From CAWDVR01 sp044869805 (lineage in GTDB: Bacteria; Acidobacteriota; Thermoanaerobaculia; Multivoradales; SZUA-115): a stretch of DNA of 64,000 nt. Shown piece by piece: positions 37,093 through 45,657 of the stretch (the stretch's first letter is position 1; each line of letters begins with the position of its first letter). The notes beneath the pieces are model-generated. The model did no database searches. It was given only the letters and a program-made list of their open reading frames with translations, and was not told where the DNA came from. A program made the translations under genes and the position numbers. Where the stretch lies: NCBI GenBank assembly GCA_044869805.1, contig JBIOXV010000005.1, forward strand, positions 183,483-247,482, in the 5' to 3' direction.

Positions 37093-37893
37093 ATGGATGA
37101 GTTCCTGAGACAGGCAACACGTCTCGCGACCGACTACATTTCTACTCGCTCGGTAGCGATCGTCATCCGCGACTGCGCCGGTAATGCAGCGCCGGGGACG
37201 GCTACTTGCATCCAGGTCGGTGCTCACTTCCTCCTCACGACTGCGGGCCACGTCATCGAGGATATGAACGACGATCGGATCGAACTGATCCCCGCCGGAG
37301 AGTTGTCTTCCACACCCCTGCCGTTCGTGAAGCGGAGCTGCTCCCCGTGCAGGCCAGCTCCAGTTTCCGACGTCGCCTGGATCAAGCTAGAGCCAAGCGC
37401 CGTCAAGGACAACCGACTCCGGTTTCTGGCACTCTCTGACCTCAAGCTGGGACAACTCGCCGCGGATCGCGACCACGGCTTCCTCGTTCACGGCTACCCT
37501 CGTCAGAGCGCGATTCTCACCCCCACGAGCTCCGACGTCGAGTCGACTGTGGCTTTCACTATGATGGCCAACGAAGCTGACCTCCACAGGCCACTACAGG
37601 CCTATGAGGTTGCGCTTGAGTACCCTCCTCGGGATGACCTAGACAGGCCGATTCGCGTTGCTCCGGACGCCCATGGCTTGAGTGGGGGCGGCGTGTGGTG
37701 GCACCCGCGAGATGACGAGACCGCAGTCATCAGCCCGACTCACATGAAGCTCGTGGCCGTGAACACGAACTGGCACAGATCGACCTCAGCCCTCTTCGCC
37801 ACGCGGATCGATGAGTGGCTGGTCCTCGTCGCTCGCGACTTTCCTGACACGACGGAGGACATCGCTCAGCTCGGCGCTGGGCAGCAGCGGTAG
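37093..37893 (+). CDS. Trypsin-like serine protease, cytoplasmic
   Basis: Protein of 266 aa with a chymotrypsin-fold triad: His53 in LLTTAGHVI, Asp93 in VSDVAWIKL and Ser197 in HGLSGGGVWW. There is no signal peptide, so it is likely to work inside the cell. Codon and base use are visibly less GC-rich than in the neighbours, which suggests transfer. It sits between a CopG-type gene and a PIN/RHH pair, in what looks like a small accessory patch. Stand-alone trypsin-like domains occur as effectors in some defence and conflict systems; that role is only a possibility here. Confidence 0.8.
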   Translation: MDEFLRQATRLATDYISTRSVAIVIRDCAGNAAPGTATCIQVGAHFLLTTAGHVIEDMNDDRIELIPAGELSSTPLPFVKRSCSPCRPAPVSDVAWIKLEPSAVKDNRLRFLALSDLKLGQLAADRDHGFLVHGYPRQSAILTPTSSDVESTVAFTMMANEADLHRPLQAYEVALEYPPRDDLDRPIRVAPDAHGLSGGGVWWHPRDDETAVISPTHMKLVAVNTNWHRSTSALFATRIDEWLVLVARDFPDTTEDIAQLGAGQQR

Positions 37894-37985
37894 CGGATTG
37901 CTGGTCGGCGCACACGCCGATCACCGACTCATAAAGGCCGGTAATTACCACCTCGGCGTTGAAAGCGGGACCAGTAGTCTCTTCC

Positions 37986-38402
37986 TCAGCTCGCGCTGAG
38001 AGCCCGCAACAGTTCCTCGGGAGAGTACCGAGTCAGCCCGCCGGCGCGGAAGTCGGCAGCGTCTCGGGTCACGATGGCGTCGGTGCCAACGCCTCGTGCC
38101 GCCTCGACGAGCACGGCATCCTCGAAGTCCCGGACGCGGCTCTCTACGGCACGGCGGAGCACATCGCCGGTCACCGGAGCGATCTCGAACAGGGTCAAAA
38201 GCGCCGCGACCTGCTGCCGCGCCGGCTTGTGCCCGACTGCCTTCGCCGCCAGGTAAGCCAGGGTGGTCACGGTGGTGGCACCCAGAACGCCCTCGAGCAC
38301 GCGGCGCTCCACGGCCGAGAATAGGTCTGCCGCGGCCGTGCCGAAGGGCTCTCGATCGAGGAGGAAGTCCAGGACCACGTTGGTGTCGAAGAGGACCTTC
38401 AC
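37986..38402 (-). CDS. PIN-domain toxin (VapC-like)
   Basis: Protein of 138 aa with the PIN nuclease acidic residues: FDTNVVLDFLL near the N-terminus (first Asp), DFEDAVLVEAA and IVTRDAADF near the end. PIN toxins usually cut tRNA, rRNA or mRNA. The ATG overlaps the stop of the upstream RHH gene (ATGA), as expected for a toxin translated after its antitoxin. Confidence 0.88.
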   Translation of the reverse strand: MKVLFDTNVVLDFLLDREPFGTAAADLFSAVERRVLEGVLGATTVTTLAYLAAKAVGHKPARQQVAALLTLFEIAPVTGDVLRRAVESRVRDFEDAVLVEAARGVGTDAIVTRDAADFRAGGLTRYSPEELLRALSAS

Positions 38403-38647
38403 CGATGCTTTTCCGCGAGGTACCGACGGTAGTCCTCGACCTCGACGACGGAGCCTTTCCAGGCACCTTTGAGGGAGCGGACCAGCGGCGTCAGCCTCTT
38501 TCTGGCGTCTTCAGTGCCGAGCTGCTGCAAGGCGCTGAAGTAGGCCGCCACGAGCTGGGAGACAGACTTTCCTGAACGCCGAGCGTGGGCCTTGGCCGAG
38601 GCCACGAGCTCCTCGTCGAGCCTCAGGGTGAGCTTTGTAGCTGCCAT
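38399..38647 (-). CDS. Ribbon-helix-helix antitoxin partner of the PIN toxin
   Basis: Protein of 82 aa. The N-terminus TKLTLRLDEELVASAKAHARRSGKSVSQLVAAYF is a ribbon-helix-helix DNA-binding unit; the basic C-terminal tail (SVVEVEDYRRYLAEKHR) probably wraps the toxin. It is coupled to the PIN gene by a 4-nt overlap. By analogy with VapBC pairs it should repress its own promoter and neutralise the nuclease. Confidence 0.85.
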   Translation of the reverse strand: MAATKLTLRLDEELVASAKAHARRSGKSVSQLVAAYFSALQQLGTEDARKRLTPLVRSLKGAWKGSVVEVEDYRRYLAEKHR

Positions 38648-38718
38648 GCCAGGCCTCCTGGGACGTACACGGACCTCGCTATTGTACGTCAGTCAGAGGC
38701 GCTCCCGTGCAACCAGCC

Positions 38719-39501
38719 CTACCCGTGCGCCACCAGCACCCGCTCCACCGCCCGCGCCTTGCCCGTCGCCTCGTCGATGTCGAACAGCGTGCCCGCCAGG
38801 CGGACGTCGCTCTTGGCGGTGTCGAAGGGCTGGCCGGTCTGCAGCAGGAAGCGCTCGATCACCCGGTCGGCGCGCACGCCGATCACCGACTCGTAGGGCC
38901 CGGTCATGCCGGCGTCGGTCTGGAAGGCAGTGCCCTTGGGCAGGATGCGCTCGTCGGCGGTGGGGACGTGAGTGTGGGTGCCGACCATGGCCGAGATCCG
39001 GCCGTCGAGGTAGAAGCCGAGCGCCTGCTTTTCGCTGGTCGCCTCGGCGTGGAAATCCACGAAGCGCACCTTCACCTCGGCCGGCAGGCCGGCGAGCAGG
39101 CGGTCCGCCACCTCGAAGGGTGAGTCCAAGGTCTTCATGAACACGCGGCCCTCGAGGTTGATCGTCGCCACCTTGATGCCGGCCGCGGTCTCGCCCACGT
39201 GCAGGCCCTTGCCTGGGTTGCCGGCCGGGTAGTTGGCCGGGCGCAGCAGGTTCGGCTCGCGCTCGAGGAGCGGCAGGGTCTCCTTCTTGTCCCAGATGTG
39301 GTTGCCGGAGGTGTAGCAGTCGATCGGCAGCTCGGAGAGCTCGTGCCAGACCTCAGGTGTCGGCCCGGACCCGCCCGCGGAGTTCTCAACGTTTACGACT
39401 ACATAGTCCACGCGGTGGCGGTCGATCAATCCCGGCAGCAGAGCGGCGAGCGCCCGCCGGCCTGGCCGCGCGATCACGTCGCCCACGAACAGCAGCTTCA
39501 T
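38719..39501 (-). CDS. ymdB: YmdB-like metallophosphoesterase (TIGR00282 family)
   Basis: Protein of 260 aa starting MKLLFVGDVIARPGRRAL, with NVENSAGGSG, SGNHIWDKKE, VDFHAEATSEK, GTHTHVPTADERILPKGT and TDAGMTGPYESVIG, the complete motif set of YmdB. In Bacillus this enzyme hydrolyses 2',3'-cyclic nucleotides and affects biofilm choice. Its ATG overlaps the rny stop (ATGA); the rny-ymdB order is widely conserved and suggests joint work in RNA turnover. Confidence 0.94.
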   Translation of the reverse strand: MKLLFVGDVIARPGRRALAALLPGLIDRHRVDYVVVNVENSAGGSGPTPEVWHELSELPIDCYTSGNHIWDKKETLPLLEREPNLLRPANYPAGNPGKGLHVGETAAGIKVATINLEGRVFMKTLDSPFEVADRLLAGLPAEVKVRFVDFHAEATSEKQALGFYLDGRISAMVGTHTHVPTADERILPKGTAFQTDAGMTGPYESVIGVRADRVIERFLLQTGQPFDTAKSDVRLAGTLFDIDEATGKARAVERVLVAHG

Positions 39502-41066
39502 CGCGCGAACTCGACGGCGCGAGTCTCGCGGATCACCGTCACCTTGATCTGCCCGGGGTAGGTGAGCTCGCTCTCGATCTTCTTGGCGATGTCCTTCGAC
39601 AGCCAGATCGCCTGCTCGTCGCCCAGCTTGCCGCTGTCGACGATGATGCGCACCTCGCGGCCGGCCTGGATGGCGAAGGTCTTCTGCACGCCCTTGAAGC
39701 CGGCGGCGATCTCCTCGAGCTTCTCCAGGCGCTTGACGTAGGTCTCGAGCACCTCGCGGCGGGCGCCGGGCCGCGCCGCGGAGAGCGCATCGGCGGAGGT
39801 CACCAGCACGGCCTCGACGGTCTGCGGGTCGTAGTCGCCGTGGTGGCAGGCCATGGCGTGCACCACCTCCTCGGTCTCGCCGTGCTTGCGCAGCAGGTCG
39901 ATGCCGAGCTCCAGGTGGGTGCCGTCCATCTCGCGGTCGATCGCCTTGCCGATGTCGTGGAACAGGCCGGCGCGCTTGGCCACGTGCACGTTGGCCTTGA
40001 GCTCGGCTGCCATGGTGCCGGCCAGGAAGGCCACTTCCTTCGAGTGGTGGAGGGCGTTCTGGCCGTAGGAGGTGCGGAAGCGCAGCCGCCCCAAGAGGCG
40101 CACCAGCTCGGGGTGGACGTTGCCGATGTTGAGCTCCAGGAGCGCCGCCTCGCCCTCGGTGCGCACGCGGTCGTCGAACTCGGCCTTGACCTTCTCGACG
40201 ATCTCTTCGATGCGCGCCGGATGGATGCGGCCGTCCTGGATCAGGCGCTCGAGCGACACGCGGGCGATCTCGCGGCGGAAGGGGTCGAAGCCGGAGAGGA
40301 TGACGGCCTCGGGGGTGTCGTCGACGATCAGGTCGACGCCGGTCGCCATCTCCAGGGTGCGGATGTTGCGGCCCTCGCGGCCGATGATGCGGCCCTTCAT
40401 CTCGTCGTTGGGCAGCATCACCACCGACACCGTGGTCTCCGAGACATAGTCGGAAGCGACGCGCTGAATCGCCATGCCGATGATGCGCTGGGCCTGCCGG
40501 GTGGCGGTCTCGCGGGCCTCGTCGTCGAGGCGCTTGATCATGTGGGCCGCTTCCATGCGCGCCTCGTTCTCCATCAGCCGCACCAGCTCTTCGCGCGCCT
40601 GCTGCGCGGTCAAGCCCGCGATCTGCTCTACCCTGGTCCGCTCCTCGGCCACCAGCCGCTCGAGCTCTGCCTCCTGCTCGGCGAGTCCGCGCTCGCGGCC
40701 GAGGAGGGTCTTCTCCTGGGCCGAGAGCTCCTGCTCGCGACGCGCCGCCTGCTCGCTGCGCTTGTCGAGGGCGTCTTCTTTCTGCTGCAGGCGCCGCTCC
40801 ACGGACTCGAGCTCGCCGCGGCGCTTGCTGGAGGCTTTCTCGAACTCGGTGCGGGCCTGGAACAGCTTCTCTTTGGCCGCCAGCTCGGCCTCGCGCACGA
40901 TGGCCTCGCCCTGGCGGCCGGCCTCCTCGACCGACTTCTCGGCACGGCGATGGGCGTCGCCGAGGATCTCCTTGGCGCGCCGCTGCGCGAGCCACCAGGC
41001 GAGAGGGACGACAAGGGCGGCCACCACGAGGATCGCCGCGATCGAAATGAGTGTGGTGGAGTTCAC
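39498..41066 (-). CDS. rny: Ribonuclease Y
   Basis: Protein of 522 aa, the standard length. An N-terminal membrane helix (LISIAAILVVAALVVPLAWWL) is followed by a long coiled coil (about 30-200), a KH domain with GRIIGREGRNIRTLE, an HD domain (LHHSKEVAFLAG, then FHDIGKAIDRE) and the conserved C-terminal GREVRIIV...YPGQIKVTVIRE. It is the membrane-bound endoribonuclease that starts mRNA decay. The start is GTG 41066; the Shine-Dalgarno is only G-rich. It is downstream of the 6S-like RNA and coupled to ymdB. Confidence 0.96.
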   Translation of the reverse strand: MNSTTLISIAAILVVAALVVPLAWWLAQRRAKEILGDAHRRAEKSVEEAGRQGEAIVREAELAAKEKLFQARTEFEKASSKRRGELESVERRLQQKEDALDKRSEQAARREQELSAQEKTLLGRERGLAEQEAELERLVAEERTRVEQIAGLTAQQAREELVRLMENEARMEAAHMIKRLDDEARETATRQAQRIIGMAIQRVASDYVSETTVSVVMLPNDEMKGRIIGREGRNIRTLEMATGVDLIVDDTPEAVILSGFDPFRREIARVSLERLIQDGRIHPARIEEIVEKVKAEFDDRVRTEGEAALLELNIGNVHPELVRLLGRLRFRTSYGQNALHHSKEVAFLAGTMAAELKANVHVAKRAGLFHDIGKAIDREMDGTHLELGIDLLRKHGETEEVVHAMACHHGDYDPQTVEAVLVTSADALSAARPGARREVLETYVKRLEKLEEIAAGFKGVQKTFAIQAGREVRIIVDSGKLGDEQAIWLSKDIAKKIESELTYPGQIKVTVIRETRAVEFAR

Positions 41067-41178
41067 TGGGCAGCCCCCGTTCCGGCGGGAGGAGGAACGA
41101 GGGTGGAAGGGGTCCCTCTCCTGGAGAGGAGGGAGAGGAGAAGAACATCCCCCGCGCAGCCGTGTGGGCTGCCGCGCT

Positions 41179-41297
41179 TAGAACCTTGAACGCGCCAGGT
41201 GGGTGTCCGCTCTACGAGCCATTAGCGTCCCCGTCGGAGCGGGGCTGGCACAGGCCACGTAGGTAAAAGACTCCCGTGGTCTATCTGTTGGTTCTAC
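41179..41297 (-). ncRNA. ssrS: Probable 6S RNA (ssrS)
   Basis: The 308-nt gap between zapA and rny has no ORF but strong RNA structure on the minus strand. A 7-bp closing helix, TAGAACC (41296-41290) with GGTTCTA (41185-41179), encloses hairpins CCACG/CGTGG and GCCA..CCCCG/CGGGG..TGGC. The 3' part reads GACACCCACCT then GTTCAAGG, as in 6S RNAs of related groups. A gene for 6S RNA directly after zapA is a well-known arrangement. Ends are approximate; a GC hairpin (GCGGCAGCC cacac GGCTGCGC) follows and may be the terminator, though no T run is seen. Confidence 0.6.
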
Positions 41298-41374
41298 AAT
41301 GGGATGACCCATCACAAACCGCGCAGGGGATGCAAACGCCCTATCCGTCAATGGAGATTCGAGGCCGTCCGGGC

Positions 41375-41674
41375 TCATTTTTCGTCCAATGCTGCTGATA
41401 GTTCGACCGCGAGCTCGGCGACCTTCTCCTTGAATCTGACCCGTTCCCCTTCCTGGCCTCTTCGGCACTGGAAAAGTTCATCCGACAAGTTGAGCGCCGC
41501 CAGGATGGCAATGCGGGTGGTGTCCACCGTCGTCACCTGCCGCGCGACCTCGCGCATCTTGCGATCCACGACGGCCGCCAGCTCCTGGAGGTACTCGTGA
41601 TCCGCGTGGCCACGGATGGGGTAGAGAGTGCCGAAGATCTCGACGTCCCTCGCCCCGGAGCTCTTCGTGCTCAT
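41375..41674 (-). CDS. zapA: Cell division protein ZapA
   Basis: Protein of 99 aa. The N-terminal globular part, VEIFGTLYPIRGHADHEYLQELAAVVDRKMREV, is typical of ZapA, and the C-terminal half is a coiled coil (LNLSDELFQ through LSAALDEK). ZapA bundles FtsZ filaments at the division site. ATG 41674 was chosen over longer frames because the ZapA domain begins within 12 residues of it. It lies 79 nt after the small coiled-coil gene and precedes the 6S-like RNA. Confidence 0.9.
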   Translation of the reverse strand: MSTKSSGARDVEIFGTLYPIRGHADHEYLQELAAVVDRKMREVARQVTTVDTTRIAILAALNLSDELFQCRRGQEGERVRFKEKVAELAVELSAALDEK

Positions 41675-41753
41675 GCCCGTGACCCTGCGGCGGCTGCCCC
41701 GCAAAAGTCGAGCTTTGCCAAGGGTTTGACCGCGGGCGGACTATAGCACACCC

Positions 41754-42005
41754 TCATTCGGCAAGAAGCCCTTCGAGGGTCGAGGTCAGGGCCTCGACCC
41801 GGCGGCGGACCTGCTCGCGCTCCTCCTGCCAGGCGGCGGCTTCCCCGCCCTCCGTCGCGGCCTCGAGCTCGCCTTCCAGCTCCTCGATGCGGCCGGCCAG
41901 CCGGGAGTTCTCCGCCTTCAAGGCGCGGATCTTGTCCACCGCGGCGTGGACGCGCCGCTCCAGCCCGTCGAGCAGCCCTTCCTCGGTCGCAGCTTCCTTC
42001 TTCAT
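41754..42005 (-). CDS. Small coiled-coil protein, ZapB-like
   Basis: Protein of 83 aa, nearly all coiled coil: LERRVHAAVDKIRALKAENSRLAGRIEELEGELE, then EEREQVRRRVEALTSTLEGLLAE. The start overlaps the pheT stop (ATGA). Short coiled-coil genes in this position before zapA are commonly annotated as cell division protein ZapB; the sequence supports the shape rather than a specific function. Confidence 0.8.
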   Translation of the reverse strand: MKKEAATEEGLLDGLERRVHAAVDKIRALKAENSRLAGRIEELEGELEAATEGGEAAAWQEEREQVRRRVEALTSTLEGLLAE

Positions 42006-44134
42006 CGCTCGATCCCTCCGCTCTCCGTGCTTCCGCCGGAACCCCAACCGTAGCGCGACTCGAGCTGGTTGGCGAGCGCCAGGTGCGCGGCGTTGACCTC
42101 CTCCTGGGTGAGCGAGCGGTCGGGCGCGCCGTAGGCGAAGGCGATGGTGGTGTTGACCGCGCCCTCGGGCACGCCCGGGCCCTGGTAGCGGTCCTTGAGC
42201 TCGAAACCGGTGAGGATTGACGGACGGTGGGCCTCGATCGCGGCCGCCAGCTCGGCCCACGGCACCTCGGTCCCGTGGGTCAGCGTGAGGTCCGCGGCCA
42301 CCCCCGGGAAGCGGGAAGACGCCTCGACCTCGAGGCCGGCCGGGCCTTCGCCGAGCGCCGGCAGCGCCAGCTCGGCCACGAACAGCGGGCAGCCTTCCTC
42401 CTCCGCCAGGCGGCCGAGGTAGCCCACCACCTCGCCCCGGCTCAGGAGCTCGGCGGTCGCCCCTTCGAGCAGGCCCGGCAGCACCGCCGGCCTGGCCTCG
42501 ATCTCGACCCCGAACCCGGCGGCCAGGCCTTCGACGGCGCCCTTGAGGTCGAAGAAGTCGATCTCGGCCAGGCGCTGCCAGGGCGAGCCCACGCTGCCGC
42601 CGGCCACCAGGCCGACCATCTCGACCTCCTCGGGCAGCTCGGGGGTCGCGCCGGAGGCCGGCCGGTGAAGGATGCTCCTGGCGAAGAAGACGCGGCCGAT
42701 CTCGAACAGGCGCACCGCAGCAGCGCCGCGGCGCTGGTTGAAGCGGGCGCTCTCCACCAGCCCCGGCAGCAGCGAGCGCCGCATCACCGAGTAGCGCTCG
42801 GAGAGCGGGTTGGCCAGCTCGACCGGCGCTCCCGGCTTCAGAGCGGGCAGCTTCGCGGCGTCCACGGGATCGTGGAAGGCGTAGTGGATGGCCTCGGCAT
42901 AGCCGCAGGCCGCGAGGTGCCGCGCCACCTGCCGGCGGCGGATTATGGCGGGCGAGGGCGGGGCGTCCCCACCACGGGTCGCGGGCAGGGTGGCCGGGAT
43001 GGCGTCGAGGCCCAGCAGGCGCGCCGCCTCCTCGAAGAGGTCGGATTCCCAGCATTCCCCTACGCCCCCGCCAGGCCCGGCGGCGGTGCGTGGCGACTGG
43101 AAGTCGTACCAGCGCCAGGAGGGCACGCGCACCCGCCACGCATCCTCCCCCTCCCGCTCCAGCTCGAAGCCCAGGCGAGTGAGCCAGCGCTCGACGTCGG
43201 CCGGCGGCACGGGAATCCCCACGAAGCGGTCGAGGCGCGCCTGCGCGAGGCGGCCCTGGAGCCGCCAGCTCCGGTCCGGCTCCCGGCGCACGTCGACGAC
43301 GCCGGCCAGCACCTCCCCGCCGGCCACCTGCCGGATCAGCGTCGCGGCCCGCGAGGCGGCGAAGGCGCACATCTCGGGGTCGGAGCCGCGCTCGAAGCGG
43401 TGCGAGGCGTCGGTGTGCATGCCGAGGCGCCGCGCCGTGCGGCGCACCGCCTTGGGAGAGAAGTGGGCGCTCTCGATCAGCACCTCGACCGTCGCCTCCG
43501 TGACCTCGCTCGCCTGGCCGCCCATCACCCCGCCCAGGCCCACGGGCTCGGCCGCGTCGGCGATCACCAGCGTTTCGAGGTCGAGCTCGCGCTCCACGCC
43601 ATCCAGCGTCACCAGCTTCTCGCCGGCGCGTGCGGCTCGCACGATGATCTCCCTGCCGCCGACTTTGGCAAAGTCGAAGGCGTGGATCGGTTGGCCCAGC
43701 TCCCAGAGCACGTAGTTGGTGACGTCCACCACGTTGTTGATCGAGCGGCCGCCGATCGCCTCCAGCCGCGCGCGCAGCCAGGCCGGGCTGGGCCCGATCC
43801 GGACGCCGCGGACGACCCTCGCCGCGTAGCGGTGGCAGCCGGGGTCCGCGATCGAGACCCGCACCGCGCCCGCCGCCGGCTCGGCGGCCTCCGGCGGCGA
43901 GGCGTCGGGCATTCGCAGCGGGCGGTCGAAGATTGCCGCGAGCTCGCGTGCCAGCCCCAGGTGGTTCATGGCATCGACGCGGTTGGTGGTGACCTCGACG
44001 TCGAGCACGGTGTCGGAGCCCGCTTCCTCGACCTGCTCCACGGCGAGGCCGGCCGCCGTCAGCCGGGAGGCGACCGTGGCCGGCTCCTCGGGCAGGTCGA
44101 CGAGATCGCGCAGCCAGGCAAGAGAGAACTTCAT
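42002..44134 (-). CDS. pheT: Phenylalanyl-tRNA synthetase beta subunit (short form)
   Basis: Protein of 710 aa. After MKFSLAWLRDLVDLP it runs directly into the VEVTTNRVDAMNHLGLARE region, then B3/B4 (SINNVVDVTNYVLWELGQPIHAFD), B5, the synthetase-like core (NPLSERYSVMRRSLLPGL) and the C-terminal anticodon-binding domain (SRFPGVAADLTLT). The EMAP-like tRNA-binding domain found near residues 40-150 in most bacterial PheT proteins is missing, which explains the short length. It overlaps pheS and the ZapB-like gene by 4 nt each. Confidence 0.95.
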   Translation of the reverse strand: MKFSLAWLRDLVDLPEEPATVASRLTAAGLAVEQVEEAGSDTVLDVEVTTNRVDAMNHLGLARELAAIFDRPLRMPDASPPEAAEPAAGAVRVSIADPGCHRYAARVVRGVRIGPSPAWLRARLEAIGGRSINNVVDVTNYVLWELGQPIHAFDFAKVGGREIIVRAARAGEKLVTLDGVERELDLETLVIADAAEPVGLGGVMGGQASEVTEATVEVLIESAHFSPKAVRRTARRLGMHTDASHRFERGSDPEMCAFAASRAATLIRQVAGGEVLAGVVDVRREPDRSWRLQGRLAQARLDRFVGIPVPPADVERWLTRLGFELEREGEDAWRVRVPSWRWYDFQSPRTAAGPGGGVGECWESDLFEEAARLLGLDAIPATLPATRGGDAPPSPAIIRRRQVARHLAACGYAEAIHYAFHDPVDAAKLPALKPGAPVELANPLSERYSVMRRSLLPGLVESARFNQRRGAAAVRLFEIGRVFFARSILHRPASGATPELPEEVEMVGLVAGGSVGSPWQRLAEIDFFDLKGAVEGLAAGFGVEIEARPAVLPGLLEGATAELLSRGEVVGYLGRLAEEEGCPLFVAELALPALGEGPAGLEVEASSRFPGVAADLTLTHGTEVPWAELAAAIEAHRPSILTGFELKDRYQGPGVPEGAVNTTIAFAYGAPDRSLTQEEVNAAHLALANQLESRYGWGSGGSTESGGIER

Positions 44135-45156
44135 ACGCCCCCCACCTGGCGCAACAGCCGCTCGTCGTTCTCGAACAGCAGGCGGATGTTGGGGATCCCG
44201 TAGCGGATCATCGCCACGCGATCCAGCCCCAAGCCGAAGGCGAAGCCCGAGTAGCGGTCGGGGTCGATGCCGCAGCCGGCGAGCACCCGCGGGTCGACCA
44301 TGCCCGAGCCCAGGATCTCCATCCAGCCGGTGCCCGAGCAGGTGGCGCACCCGCCGCCGTGGCAGAAGGGGCAGGTGATGTCCACCTCGGCCGAGGGCTC
44401 GGTGAAGGGGAAGAAGCTCGGCCGCAGGCGCACGCCGGTCGAGGGCGAGAACAGGCGCCGCACAAAGGCGAGGAGCGTGCCTTTCAGGTCGCCGATGGTG
44501 ATCCCCTCGTCCACCGCCAAGCCCTCGACCTGGTGGAACATCGGCGAGTGGCGCAGGTCGTTGTCGTGCCGGTAGACCCGCCCCGGGCAGATGATGTGGA
44601 TCGGCGGCCTCCTCGCCAGCAGGGCGCGGATCTGCACCGGCGAGGTGTGGGTGCGCAGCAAGAGTCCGCCCTCGACGAAGAACGTGTCCTGAGTGTCCCG
44701 CGCCGGGTGGTCCTGGGGGAAGTTCAGGGCCTCGAAGTTGTGGTAGTCGTCCTCCACCTCGGGGCCCTCGGCCACGCTGTAGCCCAGCTCGGCGAAGATC
44801 TCCTCGATCTCGCGGCTGACCAGGGTCACCGGATGGAGGCTGCCGAGCTGCGGCCGGCGTCCGGGGAGGGTGACGTCCAGGCTGGCCTTTCGCTGGGCTG
44901 CTTCGCGCTCGGCGGCGGCCAGGGCCTCGTCGAGCGCGGCAAGCCGCGCCTCGACGCGTTCCTTGAGGCCGTTGACCTCCTGCCCGTAGGCGCGACGCTC
45001 CTCCGGCGCCACCTCCTTCATGCGCTCGAGCAGGGTGCGCAGCACGCCCTGCTTCTTGCCCGTCCAGGCGAGCCGCAGCTCCTCCCAGGCGGCACGGCTC
45101 TCGACCGCGCCGGCCTCGCGCTCGAAACGGTCCTTCAGCTCGGTGAGATCATGCAT
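44131..45156 (-). CDS. pheS: Phenylalanyl-tRNA synthetase alpha subunit
   Basis: Protein of 341 aa with an N-terminal coiled coil and a class II catalytic core: GPEVEDDYHNFEALNFPQDHPAR (motif 1 region), RVYRHDNDLRHSPMFHQVEGL (motif 2) and FGLGLDRVAMIRYGI (motif 3). Between motifs 2 and 3 it has CPFCHGGGCATCSG, a possible zinc knuckle seen in a subset of PheS proteins. It joins PheT as an alpha2-beta2 enzyme charging tRNA-Phe. It overlaps pheT by ATGA. Confidence 0.97.
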   Translation of the reverse strand: MHDLTELKDRFEREAGAVESRAAWEELRLAWTGKKQGVLRTLLERMKEVAPEERRAYGQEVNGLKERVEARLAALDEALAAAEREAAQRKASLDVTLPGRRPQLGSLHPVTLVSREIEEIFAELGYSVAEGPEVEDDYHNFEALNFPQDHPARDTQDTFFVEGGLLLRTHTSPVQIRALLARRPPIHIICPGRVYRHDNDLRHSPMFHQVEGLAVDEGITIGDLKGTLLAFVRRLFSPSTGVRLRPSFFPFTEPSAEVDITCPFCHGGGCATCSGTGWMEILGSGMVDPRVLAGCGIDPDRYSGFAFGLGLDRVAMIRYGIPNIRLLFENDERLLRQVGGV

Positions 45157-45221
45157 GGCTCACCCTCCCATCTCTGGACGTAGCGAACGGACCTGGGCCG
45201 GCCGTCTTCGTTCCGGGCGGC

Positions 45222-45252
45222 GTAGCTCGGCCGGTACGAGCCCGGCCGCTAC
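45222..45252. repeat. GTAGC...GCTAC palindrome between rplT and pheS
   Basis: A 31-nt hairpin, GTAGC-tc-GGCCGG tacgagc CCGGCC-GCTAC, lies in the rplT-pheS spacer. Like the element at 28128-28184 it is bounded by GTAG and CTAC and may be the same class of interspersed palindrome. It could also attenuate transcription into pheST. Confidence 0.5.
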
Positions 45253-45288
45253 ATCCGGACGGCGGAATCGGGAACGGCCTGAGGGGCC

Positions 45289-45657
45289 CTACGCCGGCGC
45301 CGCGCCGAGGGCGCCCCTGGCGACCTCGGCCAGCCGCGTAAACCCCGAGGGGTCGTTGACCGCGAGGTCTGCCAGCACCTTGCGGTCGAGCTGGGAGCCG
45401 GCCTTGTTGAGGCCGTCCATCAGCCGGCTGTAGGACAGGCCATTGGCGCGCGCCGCGGCGTTGATGCGCACGATCCACAGGTTGCGGAACAGGCGCTTCT
45501 TCTGCTTGCGGTCGCGATAGGCGTAGACGCCCGCCTTGTCGACGGCCTGCTTGGCGATGCGGTAGGACTTGGATTTCTGGCCGTAGTAGCCCTTGGCCAG
45601 CTTGAGGACCTTCTTGCGCTTGTGCGTGCGCTTGTTGCCGCGCTTGACGCGAGCCAT
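45289..45657 (-). CDS. rplT: Ribosomal protein bL20
   Basis: Protein of 122 aa matching L20 throughout: MARVKRGNKRTHKRKKVLKL at the start, then GYYGQKSKSYRIAKQAV, YRDRKQKKRLFRNLWI and GLSYSRLMDGL. It binds 23S rRNA early in assembly of the large subunit and in several bacteria represses its own operon. It has an unusually long 207-nt spacer to rpmI upstream. Confidence 0.98.
   Translation of the reverse strand: MARVKRGNKRTHKRKKVLKLAKGYYGQKSKSYRIAKQAVDKAGVYAYRDRKQKKRLFRNLWIVRINAAARANGLSYSRLMDGLNKAGSQLDRKVLADLAVNDPSGFTRLAEVARGALGAAPA

Noticed and set aside
36744..37893. CopG protein and trypsin-like protease as a confirmed toxin-antitoxin pair
   Set aside because: They are 76 nt apart with no overlap, and nothing in the sequence shows a direct link; kept only as a speculative finding.
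38719..41148. A long frame joining YmdB to an upstream extension
   Set aside because: The extension is the shadow of rny; the YmdB family start MKLLFVGD is at 39501.
41341..41400. TTGACG at about 41346-41351 as the -35 box of the 6S RNA promoter
   Set aside because: No acceptable -10 hexamer lies 16-18 nt downstream on the minus strand.
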